Positions 1-6,112 of a stretch of DNA of 7,136 bases are shown here, in pieces. Under the pieces are notes generated by a model, which did no database searches, was not told where the DNA came from, and worked only from the letters and a program-made list of their open reading frames with translations. Within the stretch, counting starts at the first letter, position 1, and each line of letters starts with the position of its first letter. Both the position numbers and the translations under genes were made by a program. The DNA is from Amphritea sp. (lineage in GTDB: Bacteria; Pseudomonadota; Gammaproteobacteria; Pseudomonadales; Nitrincolaceae): the NCBI GenBank assembly GCA_024679635.1, contig JAIBDA010000070.1, forward strand, positions 1-7,136, in the 5' to 3' direction.

Positions 1-95
1 GGTATGGTGAACGTTATCCGGTGGCGAGTAATGATAATTCTTCAGGGCGAGCTTTAAATCGCCGTGTAGAAGTGAATATCCGCGGACAACAATAA
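1..95 (+). CDS. OmpA-family protein, C-terminal end only (partial)
   Basis: Only the end of this gene is present. Reading codons from position 3 gives YGERYPVASNDNSS, then GRALNRRVEVNIRGQQ and a TAA stop at 93-95. The pattern GYGE..P.ASN....GR..NRRVEV is the hallmark end of the OmpA C-terminal (OmpA/MotB, peptidoglycan-binding) domain, in which the NRRVE helix-strand closes the fold. Such domains hold outer-membrane or lipoprotein partners to peptidoglycan in the periplasm. The N-terminal part, which would decide between an OmpA porin, a Pal-like lipoprotein and a flagellar MotY-type protein, lies off the left edge, so no symbol is given. MotY is worth considering because FlgT, encoded next door, works with MotX/MotY, but nothing in these 30 codons proves it. 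The stop codon is followed at once by hairpin array A and two terminators, so transcription of this gene ends here. Confidence 0.85.
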   Translation, partial: YGERYPVASNDNSSGRALNRRVEVNIRGQQ

Positions 96-174
96 CTCGC
101 TTCGCGAGAGTGGCTAGAACGGAGCCTTCGGCTCCTGCTCGTGGCTAGACGGAAACTTCGTTTCCTCGCTCGAA
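96..174 (+). repeat. hairpin array A: three perfect palindromes with TTC loops after the OmpA-family stop codon
   Basis: Three perfect stem-loops follow the stop codon: CTCGC-TTC-GCGAG at 96-108, GGAGCC-TTC-GGCTCC at 121-135, and GGAAAC-TTC-GTTTCC at 151-165. Each has a TTC triloop closed by a C-G pair, but all three stems have different sequences. The linkers are AGTGGCTAGAAC (109-120), TGCTCGTGGCTAGAC (136-150) and TCGCTCGAAAAAG (166-178). The same linkers recur, on the other strand, in array B behind flgT. These stems are not terminators themselves, since none is followed by a T-run; the terminator comes next at 189. They could be structured 3' UTR elements or a palindromic repeat family. 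The pairing is directly visible; the function is unknown. Confidence 0.8.
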
Positions 175-188
175 AAAGCAAAGACAAG

Positions 189-212
189 AACCGCCGATTG
201 GCGGTTTTTTTT
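189..212 (+). terminator. rho-independent terminator of the OmpA-family gene
   Basis: The stem AACCGCC (189-195) pairs perfectly with GGCGGTT (200-206) across a GATT loop. The last two T of the stem run into an eight-T tract ending at 212. It points rightwards and lies 93 bp downstream of the OmpA-family stop, behind hairpin array A. There is no matching T-run for the leftward direction, so it should serve only the + strand. Confidence 0.88.
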
Positions 213-237
213 CTGGTTTCTAACTCAAAGCGGACAT

Positions 238-269
238 AAAAAAAGAGAGCTGAAGAGCTCTCTTTTTTT
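238..269. terminator. bidirectional intrinsic terminator between the OmpA-family gene and flgT
   Basis: A 14-bp perfect inverted repeat has arms A7-GAGAGCT (238-251) and AGCTCTC-T7 (256-269) with a GAAG loop. The A-run on the left and the T-run on the right make it work in both directions. It backs up the terminator at 189-212 for rightward transcription and is the only clear terminator for leftward transcription of flgT. It sits between the two hairpin arrays. Confidence 0.88.
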
Positions 270-280
270 GTTTTTTTTCT

Positions 281-388
281 AGCAAGTAAAACGAAGTTTT
301 ACGTCGAGCAACGAGCAAGTGACGAAGTCACGTTCTAGCAAGCCGCGCAGCGGCGGTCTGCTTGGTAATAAGCGTTCCGCTTATTACC
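281..388 (-). repeat. hairpin array B: four palindromes behind flgT, in mirror orientation to array A
   Basis: Read on the minus strand after flgT, this holds an 11-bp stem GGTAATAAGCG/CGCTTATTACC (388-364) with a GAA loop. Next come GCCGC-TGC-GCGGC (354-342), GTGAC-TTC-GTCAC (331-319) and GTAAAAC-TTC-GTTTTAC (302-286). The flgT stop codon (386-384) lies inside the 5' arm of the first stem. The linkers TTGCTAGAAC and TTGCTCGTTGCTCGAC, and the tail TTGCTAGAAAAAAAAC, match those of array A at the same places, whereas the stems do not match. The orientation again follows the gene: the TTC loops are on the transcribed sense strand. The first stem differs (GAA loop) and may be a separate structure. 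Confidence 0.8.
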
Positions 389-1604
389 AGGCGATAACCA
401 CATCATCCGGTTGAATATTGTAAACAGCCCCGTCTTCCGAAAGCCGGCCTATAGCAAACATTGGTTGTACTTCGGTAACGGTCATCGTTTTGCGGGTGTT
501 GGTGAGTTGCACATGGCTGCGCATATCTTCAGTAAAGAAACTGGATTTACGGTAAACCGTTAATTTATCACCGGCGTTGATGCCAGATAAGGCGCCGGCA
601 TTGAACCAGAGGACGTTGCCGTCACTTTTAGTGATACGGGCTGAGAAGGGCATGCAGCGAAGCTCGTTATTCAGGTCGGAGGCGACTTGATTGATTAGCT
701 CGCGGGTCTGCTTGCCGTAATCCTGGCGCCAGAATTCGGCGCTGGCAAAGCCGGGGCGGGCTTCGGGTTCGAGGTTCCAGCGGCCAGCGGTGGCGTACTG
801 TTTGCTGAATAATAGCGCACCAGAGAAACCATCATGGATATACAGATCCAGCGCCAGACTGCGCAGATGGCGTTTGCTGCGGTAATCCATGCGGTTATAG
901 AAATCTACCAGAATATTGCGATTAGGGTCGATAACGGAGCTGTCTGACATGGTTATATCCCGGATTACCCCGGAGATAATGTATTGGACGTCTAGCTGGC
1001 GAGTATGATCTAGCACGGTGGTTAGGGCGCCAGCGCTGAGCTGTCGTGCCGGCGCAGTGGCTGCGGTTTGATGCATATTAAGCATGCCGGCGTTGAGTGC
1101 TCGAAGATTGCTCTTCTGATTGATCTGGTTGCTGAGAATATGGCTCAGTTCTGTTTGTATGTTGCTGAGATTGCCAAGATTAGCTTGCTGCGGGTAGAGC
1201 AGAGGAAAGGCCGTTATTGCTACAGATTTCTGGTATCCGTGACCGGAGACTCCTGCCGGACAGCCTTTCTCGAAATCGACGTTGGCGCGCACTTTAACCC
1301 ATAGCATCCGGCCCTGAATCTTTTCGTCCAGTACCTCTATATTGCTTACCATACCCAAGGTGCTGACCTGCATATTATCGATACTCAAGACCCCCTGTTC
1401 GATCGTCTGGGTGCTACTGACAATTGCGCTGGCCTGAAGGGAGGCTTGTTGTGTGGCGTTTTTAATCGCGGCCTGGCGAGCAGAATCGATATCTTTGTTA
1501 AAGATCAGCGCTCGGCCCTCCGCTTCCATCGTGACGGCGTGCAGTGACAGGCTGATAAAACTGATAAGTAAAACAGCTAGAATACGTAGCATAGGATTAA
1601 ACAT
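384..1604 (-). CDS. flgT: FlgT, periplasmic flagellar H-ring assembly protein
   Basis: FlgT forms part of the H-ring around the L and P rings of the flagellar basal body in Vibrio-like bacteria and is needed to place the MotX/MotY T-ring of sodium-driven motors. The 406-residue product starts with a Sec signal peptide: LRILAVLLISFISLSL, with likely cleavage after LHA at residue 23. Residues about 24-112 look like the N-terminal LPP20-like domain (MEAEGRA...LWVKVRANV). Residues about 125-320 form the middle, TolB-N-like domain. Residues about 321-406 form a small beta domain containing NAGALSGINAGDKLTVYR and ending in DDVVIAW. Two cysteines, C115 and C317, lie near the domain borders and could form a disulfide (inference). 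The chosen start is the first Met; a second Met at residue 5 would still leave a signal peptide, and neither has a strong ribosome binding site. The divergent flgO-flgP neighbours match the arrangement known for Vibrio, which strongly supports the call. The stop codon lies inside a hairpin of array B. Confidence 0.9.
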   Translation of the reverse strand: MFNPMLRILAVLLISFISLSLHAVTMEAEGRALIFNKDIDSARQAAIKNATQQASLQASAIVSSTQTIEQGVLSIDNMQVSTLGMVSNIEVLDEKIQGRMLWVKVRANVDFEKGCPAGVSGHGYQKSVAITAFPLLYPQQANLGNLSNIQTELSHILSNQINQKSNLRALNAGMLNMHQTAATAPARQLSAGALTTVLDHTRQLDVQYIISGVIRDITMSDSSVIDPNRNILVDFYNRMDYRSKRHLRSLALDLYIHDGFSGALLFSKQYATAGRWNLEPEARPGFASAEFWRQDYGKQTRELINQVASDLNNELRCMPFSARITKSDGNVLWFNAGALSGINAGDKLTVYRKSSFFTEDMRSHVQLTNTRKTMTVTEVQPMFAIGRLSEDGAVYNIQPDDVVIAW

Positions 1605-1624
1605 AACTTATGGCTGACCGATAA
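1598..1624 (+). promoter_or_regulatory. candidate sigma-28 (FliA) promoter for flgO-flgP
   Basis: TAAA at 1598-1601 is followed by exactly 15 bases and then ACCGATAA at 1617-1624. The flagellar sigma-28 consensus is TAAA-N15-GCCGATAA, so only one of the twelve specified bases differs and the spacing is exact. It points at flgO and would give a leader of roughly 95-100 nt. Its -35 box lies inside the first codons of flgT, so RNA polymerase bound here would cover the flgT start. Transcription of flgOP by FliA in this organism is an inference. Confidence 0.6.
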
Positions 1625-1726
1625 TACTCTAAGGTATGCAAATTATTGACTTGATGCAATACGGCAGGCGCTGTTTAAGTGCCTGATTTATGTTAGTTTA
1701 AATGGATATTTAATTCTGGGTGTCTG

Positions 1727-2434
1727 GTGTTGATGAGATATTCTTTACTGCTTGTTCCAATCCTGTTGTCGGGATGTATGCTGAAAGAGCCTGTTCCGGT
1801 GACGGTGCAAAGTGTTGATCCCCAGGTGGTGGAGCAGATGCGTGAAGCTGAAGCGGCCAATCTGGAAGCCCGGCGTGAGCTGACTAAACATGAGGTTAGT
1901 GTTGTTGGCAGCCAGTCATCTGGCGCAGACCCATTGAGTGAAGCGGTGGCGCAGATGGCGTTGCAGCTCAATGTGGGCCTGACCGAGAATCGGGTTAAGC
2001 GGTTACCGATCGCGATACTTTCCTTTGTGCAGCTGGGTACTAAAGCGTCCGGTACGCCTACCGGAGAACGGCTAAGTGAAAACTTTATTTTTCAATTGCA
2101 GCAGCATGGTTATAACCTGATAGATTTTCGGGCGGTGAGTTTGAATACCTCAGCTAAAGACCCGCTGTCGACGGCAAATCTTTCTGCACTGCATAACCGT
2201 TACCGCATTCATTTTGTTCTTACGGGTACTTATAGTCAGCATCCGGATGGCATTATTATCAATGCCCGGGTACTGGATACTACGACTCGACAAATTCTGG
2301 CCGCATCCCAGACAAATCTGCCTTCAGTTCGGTTGGAGGGGGCTTTACCGGGTTATGATCCGATTAAAGCGATGGATGATGGCATGATTATTGAAAATGG
2401 CACCCGTCGGACGGCCACAGAGGGTATGCAATGA
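1727..2434 (+). CDS. flgO: FlgO, flagellar outer-membrane lipoprotein
   Basis: FlgO is a lipoprotein required for stable flagella and motility in Vibrio, associated with the outer-membrane part of the basal body. The product (235 residues from the GTG start) opens with a lipoprotein signal peptide, RYSLLLVPILLSGC, with the lipidated Cys at residue 17 and Met at +2, compatible with outer-membrane sorting. Residues about 25-60 are charged and helix-prone (REAEAANLEARREL). Residues about 85-200 match the FlgO domain, a TolB-N-like fold: RLPIAILSFVQL, then GERLSENFIFQLQQHGYNLID, then IHFVLTGTYS, then ARVLDTTTRQILA. Starts at GTG 1727, TTG 1730 and ATG 1733 are all in frame. GGG at 1718-1720 is spaced best for the GTG, but the ATG would give an equally good signal peptide. 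The stop overlaps the flgP start by 4 bp (ATGA), so the two are translationally coupled. A candidate sigma-28 promoter lies upstream. Confidence 0.88.
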   Translation: MLMRYSLLLVPILLSGCMLKEPVPVTVQSVDPQVVEQMREAEAANLEARRELTKHEVSVVGSQSSGADPLSEAVAQMALQLNVGLTENRVKRLPIAILSFVQLGTKASGTPTGERLSENFIFQLQQHGYNLIDFRAVSLNTSAKDPLSTANLSALHNRYRIHFVLTGTYSQHPDGIIINARVLDTTTRQILAASQTNLPSVRLEGALPGYDPIKAMDDGMIIENGTRRTATEGMQ

Positions 2435-2913
2435 TCTTGAAGTCTGTTCTAAAAAGGTTGTTTCAGGGGGCTTTGGTGCTGATGCTGGCGATCTCTCTGG
2501 GAGGTTGTGAAACCTTCGTGGAGTCGACCAAGGATATTGTTTCAGCGCTGCCTGATCTTCCGCCTAGTGTTGATAATACGCCGGTGGAACCCAACTGGGT
2601 GCAAGTGACGGGATATGCGCCGATCAGCCTTCAGGCAGGCCAGACTGAGCAGCATAAAGTGCTGATGGCGATGAAGGCCTCTAAACTGGATGCCTATCGG
2701 GAGTTGACGGTGCTGGTGCATGGACAATATCTGGCAGGGACAACCTCGGTTAAAGATATGCTGCTACAGAATAATCAGTTTCAGGGTGCGGTTGCGGGTA
2801 TTGTCCGTGGTGCGCGGGTGGTGAAGAGCTATCCGATACAAACCGATGTTTATGCGACGATACTGGAGATCGACTTGAATCAGGTGCAGCGGGCCTGGCA
2901 GTCCAGTCAGTAA
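2431..2913 (+). CDS. flgP: FlgP, LPP20-family flagellar outer-membrane lipoprotein
   Basis: FlgP is the partner of FlgO and builds the outer-membrane-associated disc or H-ring of polar flagella; it is required for motility in Vibrio and Campylobacter. The 160-residue product has a lipoprotein signal, LFQGALVLMLAISLGGC, with Cys at residue 26 and Glu at +2 (outer-membrane sorting expected). A proline-rich linker follows (LPDLPPSVDNTPVEP). The LPP20-like domain then runs from about residue 56 to 155: WVQVTGYAPI, then ASKLDAYRELTVLVHGQYL, and IVRGARVVKSYPI. The start ATG overlaps the flgO stop and has a clear AGAGGG ribosome binding site at 2419-2424 inside flgO, six bases upstream. Transcription ends at the strong terminator that begins 14 bp after the stop. 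Confidence 0.9.
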   Translation: MILKSVLKRLFQGALVLMLAISLGGCETFVESTKDIVSALPDLPPSVDNTPVEPNWVQVTGYAPISLQAGQTEQHKVLMAMKASKLDAYRELTVLVHGQYLAGTTSVKDMLLQNNQFQGAVAGIVRGARVVKSYPIQTDVYATILEIDLNQVQRAWQSSQ

Positions 2914-2927
2914 TCTCTTTTAGATTG

Positions 2928-2992
2928 AAAAAAACGCAGGCTCAGTGAGGTGTCCAGCTTTATGGGATCACTTCACTGAGTCTGCGTTTTTT
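2928..2992. terminator. long bidirectional terminator between flgP and the DUF1244 gene
   Basis: The left arm 2929-2952 (AAAAAACGCAGG then CTCAGTGAGGTG) pairs with 2969-2992 (CACTTCACTGAG then TCTGCGTTTTTT). This gives 24 continuous pairs, two of them G-U. Three more pairs (2953-2955 with 2965-2967) form past a single bulged T at 2968. An A-run on the left and a T-run on the right allow it to stop flgOP transcripts (stop 14 bp away) and the leftward DUF1244/glnD transcripts (stop 29 bp away). It explains the whole gap between the two genes. Confidence 0.92.
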
Positions 2993-3020
2993 ATGTGTCG
3001 AATGTGCGGTCTTTGGCGGT

Positions 3021-3317
3021 CTATTTTGGCTTCTGAGTCGCCTGAAAAGCGGCCAGTTGCTCGGGTGTTGCAGGCTGTTGATGTTGTTTTTTCCACTCTG
3101 AATATGGCATGCCATAGACGTGCTCGCAGGCCTCTTCATAGCTCATCACTACACCGTGATCGTCGGCTGCAGCTTTATACCATTTAGACAGGCAGTTGCG
3201 GCAGAAACCGGCCAGGATCATCAGATCTATGTTCTGCACATCCTTGCGCTCATCCAGATGCGCTACTAATCGGCGGAAGGCTGCTGCTTCCAGTTCGGTT
3301 TGTGTTTGTTGATCCAT
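3021..3317 (-). CDS. DUF1244 domain protein
   Basis: The 98-residue product matches the small DUF1244 family of proteobacteria over nearly its whole length. Recognisable blocks are ELEAAAFRRLVAHL (9-22), DVQNIDLMILAGFCRNCLSK (26-45) and EEACEHVYGMPYSEWK (61-76). The GFCRNC block places two cysteines (C39, C42) in a CxxC pair, which might bind metal or be redox-active; this is a suggestion only, as the function of the family is not known to me. The last 20 residues are a Gln/Pro/Ala-rich, probably disordered tail. No signal peptide is seen, so it should be cytoplasmic. The ATG has a good AAGGA ribosome binding site. It is the last gene in the leftward map-glnD run, 80 bp after the glnD stop. 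No convincing promoter is visible in that 80 bp, so read-through from glnD is likely. Confidence 0.88.
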   Translation of the reverse strand: MDQQTQTELEAAAFRRLVAHLDERKDVQNIDLMILAGFCRNCLSKWYKAAADDHGVVMSYEEACEHVYGMPYSEWKKQHQQPATPEQLAAFQATQKPK

Positions 3318-3397
3318 GATCGGTCCTTTTAATCTAATCAGTGCTGGTTTTCTTAGTTCGCTTATGAGGCTTGCTTCTCGAACTTATTTTCCGGGAT

Positions 3398-6088
3398 TTA
3401 GGCTGACTGGCTGTGTTCATCGAGCTGCTGACAGATGGTCTTTTTTAGTCGCTCACAGAGTTCCGGGTCAGCGATAGGTAGTCCCTGATCATCAGTGATG
3501 AAGAAAAAATCTTCTACTCGCTCACCAATGCTGGTGATCTTGGCTTTACGCACCGAGATGCCCAAATCCACAAAGATACCGCCAAGGCGGGCCAGCAGGC
3601 CCGGTCGGTCGGGGGTGATTACTTCAAGTGCGGTTAGCTGCGTTGCCGGATCGGTACTCAGACTGACTTGGGTTGGGTAGGCAAATAGCTTCATCTGGCG
3701 AGGAATTCTTCGCTGGATAATTGCGGGGAAATCATCAGGATCATCCAGCTCTTCGATGAGGTGGGTGCGGATCTGTTCCAGGTAGTCGTCATCTTCTGGT
3801 AGAGGCAGGTTGTCTTCTGTCAGTACGGTGTAGGTATTCAGGGCCTGATTATTATCTGCCACCATGATCTGCGCATCCTGGATGTTCAGATTCAGTTGGT
3901 CGAGAGCCGAGGCGGTTGCCGCAAACAGAGTGGGCAGATCGGGCATGTAGATGAAAACTTCGGTGGCGCCTTCGTAAGCTCTGTAAGACGTTTTGCGGAT
4001 CATGATCAGGGGTAGCGTTGAATCACCGTGTTCCAGTATTGCCTGGGTTTGCCAGGCAATATGCTGAGGTTGTTCCCGCAGAAAGTAATCTTCGCCGAGC
4101 AGATTCCAGAATTGAAGAACGTCAGATGGGCTGTGGCCTTTGCGTTGCAGTATGGCTAGAGATTCATTTTGTATCTGATCAATCCGGTCATCTTTTTTAA
4201 CTGGGTTTTCGAGTCCGCGACGCAGAGTGCGTTTGGTTTCGGTGTAGAGTTGACGCATCAGGGTGGCACGCCAACTGTTCCATAAGCTGTGATTGGTCGC
4301 GTTAATATCGGCCACGGTGAGAATGTACAAATAATCAAGATGGATAATGTCGCCAACATGCTCTGCAAAGTGGAGAATTACATCCGGATCAGAGATGTCT
4401 TTACGTTGTGCGGTCATGGACATCAAAAGGTGGTTTTTGACCAGCCACTGAACCAGGTGGGTGTCCCATTTTCCCAGGTGATGTCGCTGACAAAACTCGA
4501 TGGCATCGGTTGCGCCGAGTTCTGAGTGATCTCCTCCACGTCCTTTGGCTATGTCGTGGTACAGGCCTGCGATATAGATAAGCTCAATTTTAGGTAGCTG
4601 ATTAACAACCCGGTGGGCGATAGGGAATTTTTCTCTTTGATCTTCATGCCGAAACAGGCGGATATTCTGGATCACTTTGAGGGTATGGGCATCAACCGTA
4701 TATATATGAAAAAGATCATGCTGCATCTGGCCGATGATTCTGCCAAATTCAGGCAGGTAAAGGCCGAGGATGCCGTATCGATTCATCCGCTTGAGTTCGG
4801 TAGATACCCTGGCGTCCTGGCGCAGGAGTTCCATGAACAGCGAGGTGTTGCGGATATCGTTACGGAAATCGTCGTCGATTCGGTGCCGGTTGTTTCTGAT
4901 TAATCGAATTGTCGAGGCGCGCACCCCTTTAATCTGATCGTTCTGGGCTAGCAGGACGAACATCTCCAGCATTGCGAAGGGTTGGTGCTCGAATACCGAT
5001 TCATGGGATACCCGAATAAAACCATTGTGTAAATTGAAACGGTTATTCAGCGGTTCAATAACCTGTTCCTCTTCGTGTCGCAGAATGACCTCGTCGAAAT
5101 ACTGTAGCAGCATGCCGTTAAACTCAGACATCGCTTTGGCGACCCGGTAGTACTTGCTCATGAACTGTTCGACAGCTAAGGCACCGTTCTGATCGGTGTA
5201 GCCAAAGAACTCCGCCAGCGTCCGCTGATGGTCAAAAAGTAAGCGGTCTTCACGGCGGCTGCAAAGCATGTGCATCGCATAGCGCATACTCCAGAGGTAA
5301 AGTTCACCTTTGTTCAGTGTATCCAGTTCTAATTCGGTTACGAAGCCGTGATCAACCAGGTCGCGGATATAGGTGGCGCCGAAGTGTCGCTTGGCTACCC
5401 AGCCGATGGTCTGCAGATCGCGCAAGCCTCCGGGGGATTTTTTCAGGTTAGGCTCTAAATTGTATTCAGTGTCGTTGGTCTTATCGTGACGACGACTCTG
5501 CTCTTCAACTTTGGCGAGGAAGAATTCCTTATCGGTCCAGGCCCCTTCAGAGGTAACTTTCAGGTACATCTGAACATGCAGGTCTTCATTGCCAACCAGA
5601 GGTCGAGACTCAATGAGGTTGGTTGCGATTGTGATATCGTTTTTAGCTTCTTCATAACACTCTTCCAGCGTTCGTACGCTGGAACCAATGTCCAGGTTGA
5701 TGTCCCAGAGCAGGGTGAGAAAACCGCTGATGCTTTCCTGTACTTCGGAGTCTTCGACGTCATCCAGTAGGATAAGCAGGTCCACATCTGAGCGTGGGTG
5801 CAGTTCCCCGCGTCCATAACCGCCGACGGCAATCAGTGATATGTGTTGCTCGGATGGCCACTTAAACAGGTTCCAGGCCTGGAGAAGCAGTTGGTCAACC
5901 AGCCAGGCGCGACCATAAACCAGCTTGCGAATATCTTCGCCATCTTTGAAGCGCTGATCCATGGTCTCCTGGGCAGACTTTAGTGCCTGCTTGAATACCG
6001 TTATCGGAGAGCTGGATTTCGCTAAATCAGCAGTAAAATCACGGGCTGAGAACAGTGTTTCGTCAGCAGCAAAAGCAGTATTCGACAT
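3398..6088 (-). CDS. glnD: GlnD, bifunctional PII uridylyltransferase / uridylyl-removing enzyme
   Basis: GlnD senses glutamine and adds UMP to, or removes it from, the PII proteins GlnB/GlnK, setting glutamine synthetase activity and NtrBC-dependent transcription. The 896-residue product has the usual length and all four domains. The nucleotidyltransferase motif is AVGGYGRGELHPRSDVDLLI (87-106), with the catalytic aspartates D101 and D103 in SDVD. A conserved block, NLKKSPGGLRDLQTIGW, follows at 214-230. The HD hydrolase domain carries DAHT (466-469), GLYHDIAKGRGGDHS (508-522) with H511/D512, and D593 in VADI. Two C-terminal ACT domains for glutamine sensing occupy about 707-780 and 818-890 (LEVITPDRPGLLARLGGIFV in the second). 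All key residues are intact, so both activities are expected. It lies 24 bp downstream of map and is presumably co-transcribed with it. The ribosome binding site is weak (GAGA). Confidence 0.97.
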   Translation of the reverse strand: MSNTAFAADETLFSARDFTADLAKSSSPITVFKQALKSAQETMDQRFKDGEDIRKLVYGRAWLVDQLLLQAWNLFKWPSEQHISLIAVGGYGRGELHPRSDVDLLILLDDVEDSEVQESISGFLTLLWDINLDIGSSVRTLEECYEEAKNDITIATNLIESRPLVGNEDLHVQMYLKVTSEGAWTDKEFFLAKVEEQSRRHDKTNDTEYNLEPNLKKSPGGLRDLQTIGWVAKRHFGATYIRDLVDHGFVTELELDTLNKGELYLWSMRYAMHMLCSRREDRLLFDHQRTLAEFFGYTDQNGALAVEQFMSKYYRVAKAMSEFNGMLLQYFDEVILRHEEEQVIEPLNNRFNLHNGFIRVSHESVFEHQPFAMLEMFVLLAQNDQIKGVRASTIRLIRNNRHRIDDDFRNDIRNTSLFMELLRQDARVSTELKRMNRYGILGLYLPEFGRIIGQMQHDLFHIYTVDAHTLKVIQNIRLFRHEDQREKFPIAHRVVNQLPKIELIYIAGLYHDIAKGRGGDHSELGATDAIEFCQRHHLGKWDTHLVQWLVKNHLLMSMTAQRKDISDPDVILHFAEHVGDIIHLDYLYILTVADINATNHSLWNSWRATLMRQLYTETKRTLRRGLENPVKKDDRIDQIQNESLAILQRKGHSPSDVLQFWNLLGEDYFLREQPQHIAWQTQAILEHGDSTLPLIMIRKTSYRAYEGATEVFIYMPDLPTLFAATASALDQLNLNIQDAQIMVADNNQALNTYTVLTEDNLPLPEDDDYLEQIRTHLIEELDDPDDFPAIIQRRIPRQMKLFAYPTQVSLSTDPATQLTALEVITPDRPGLLARLGGIFVDLGISVRKAKITSIGERVEDFFFITDDQGLPIADPELCERLKKTICQQLDEHSQSA

Positions 6089-6112
6089 CGAAGTTCTCGT
6101 TTAAAATCAAGC

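Noticed and set aside
96..388. CRISPR array or integron attC sites
   Set aside because: The repeated units are short palindromes with changing stems and 10-16-base linkers. There are no constant repeats of CRISPR length with unique spacers, no cas genes, and no integrase or cassette layout.
1068..1304. Open frame on the + strand inside flgT
   Set aside because: It lies wholly antisense to a well-supported flgT, has no recognisable domain and no clear ribosome binding site.
1646..1674. TTGACT as a sigma-70 -35 box for flgO
   Set aside because: No acceptable -10 box lies 16-18 bases downstream (CGCTGT at 17); the sigma-28 match is much better.
1693..1971. Open frame on the - strand over the flgO start
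   Set aside because: It is antisense to the FlgO signal peptide region and has a low-complexity Ser/Ala/Thr-rich product with no family resemblance.
2945..3187. Open frame on the + strand after flgP
   Set aside because: It begins inside the terminator stem and runs antisense to the DUF1244 gene; it is a chance reading frame.
3355..3384. Inverted repeat AGTTCG/CGAACT behind glnD
   Set aside because: Only 6 bp with an 18-base loop and no T-run; too weak for a terminator and without the C-TTC-G centre of the hairpin arrays.
5486..5832. Open frames on both strands inside glnD
   Set aside because: GlnD is intact and in frame through this stretch, including conserved blocks; the others are shadows.
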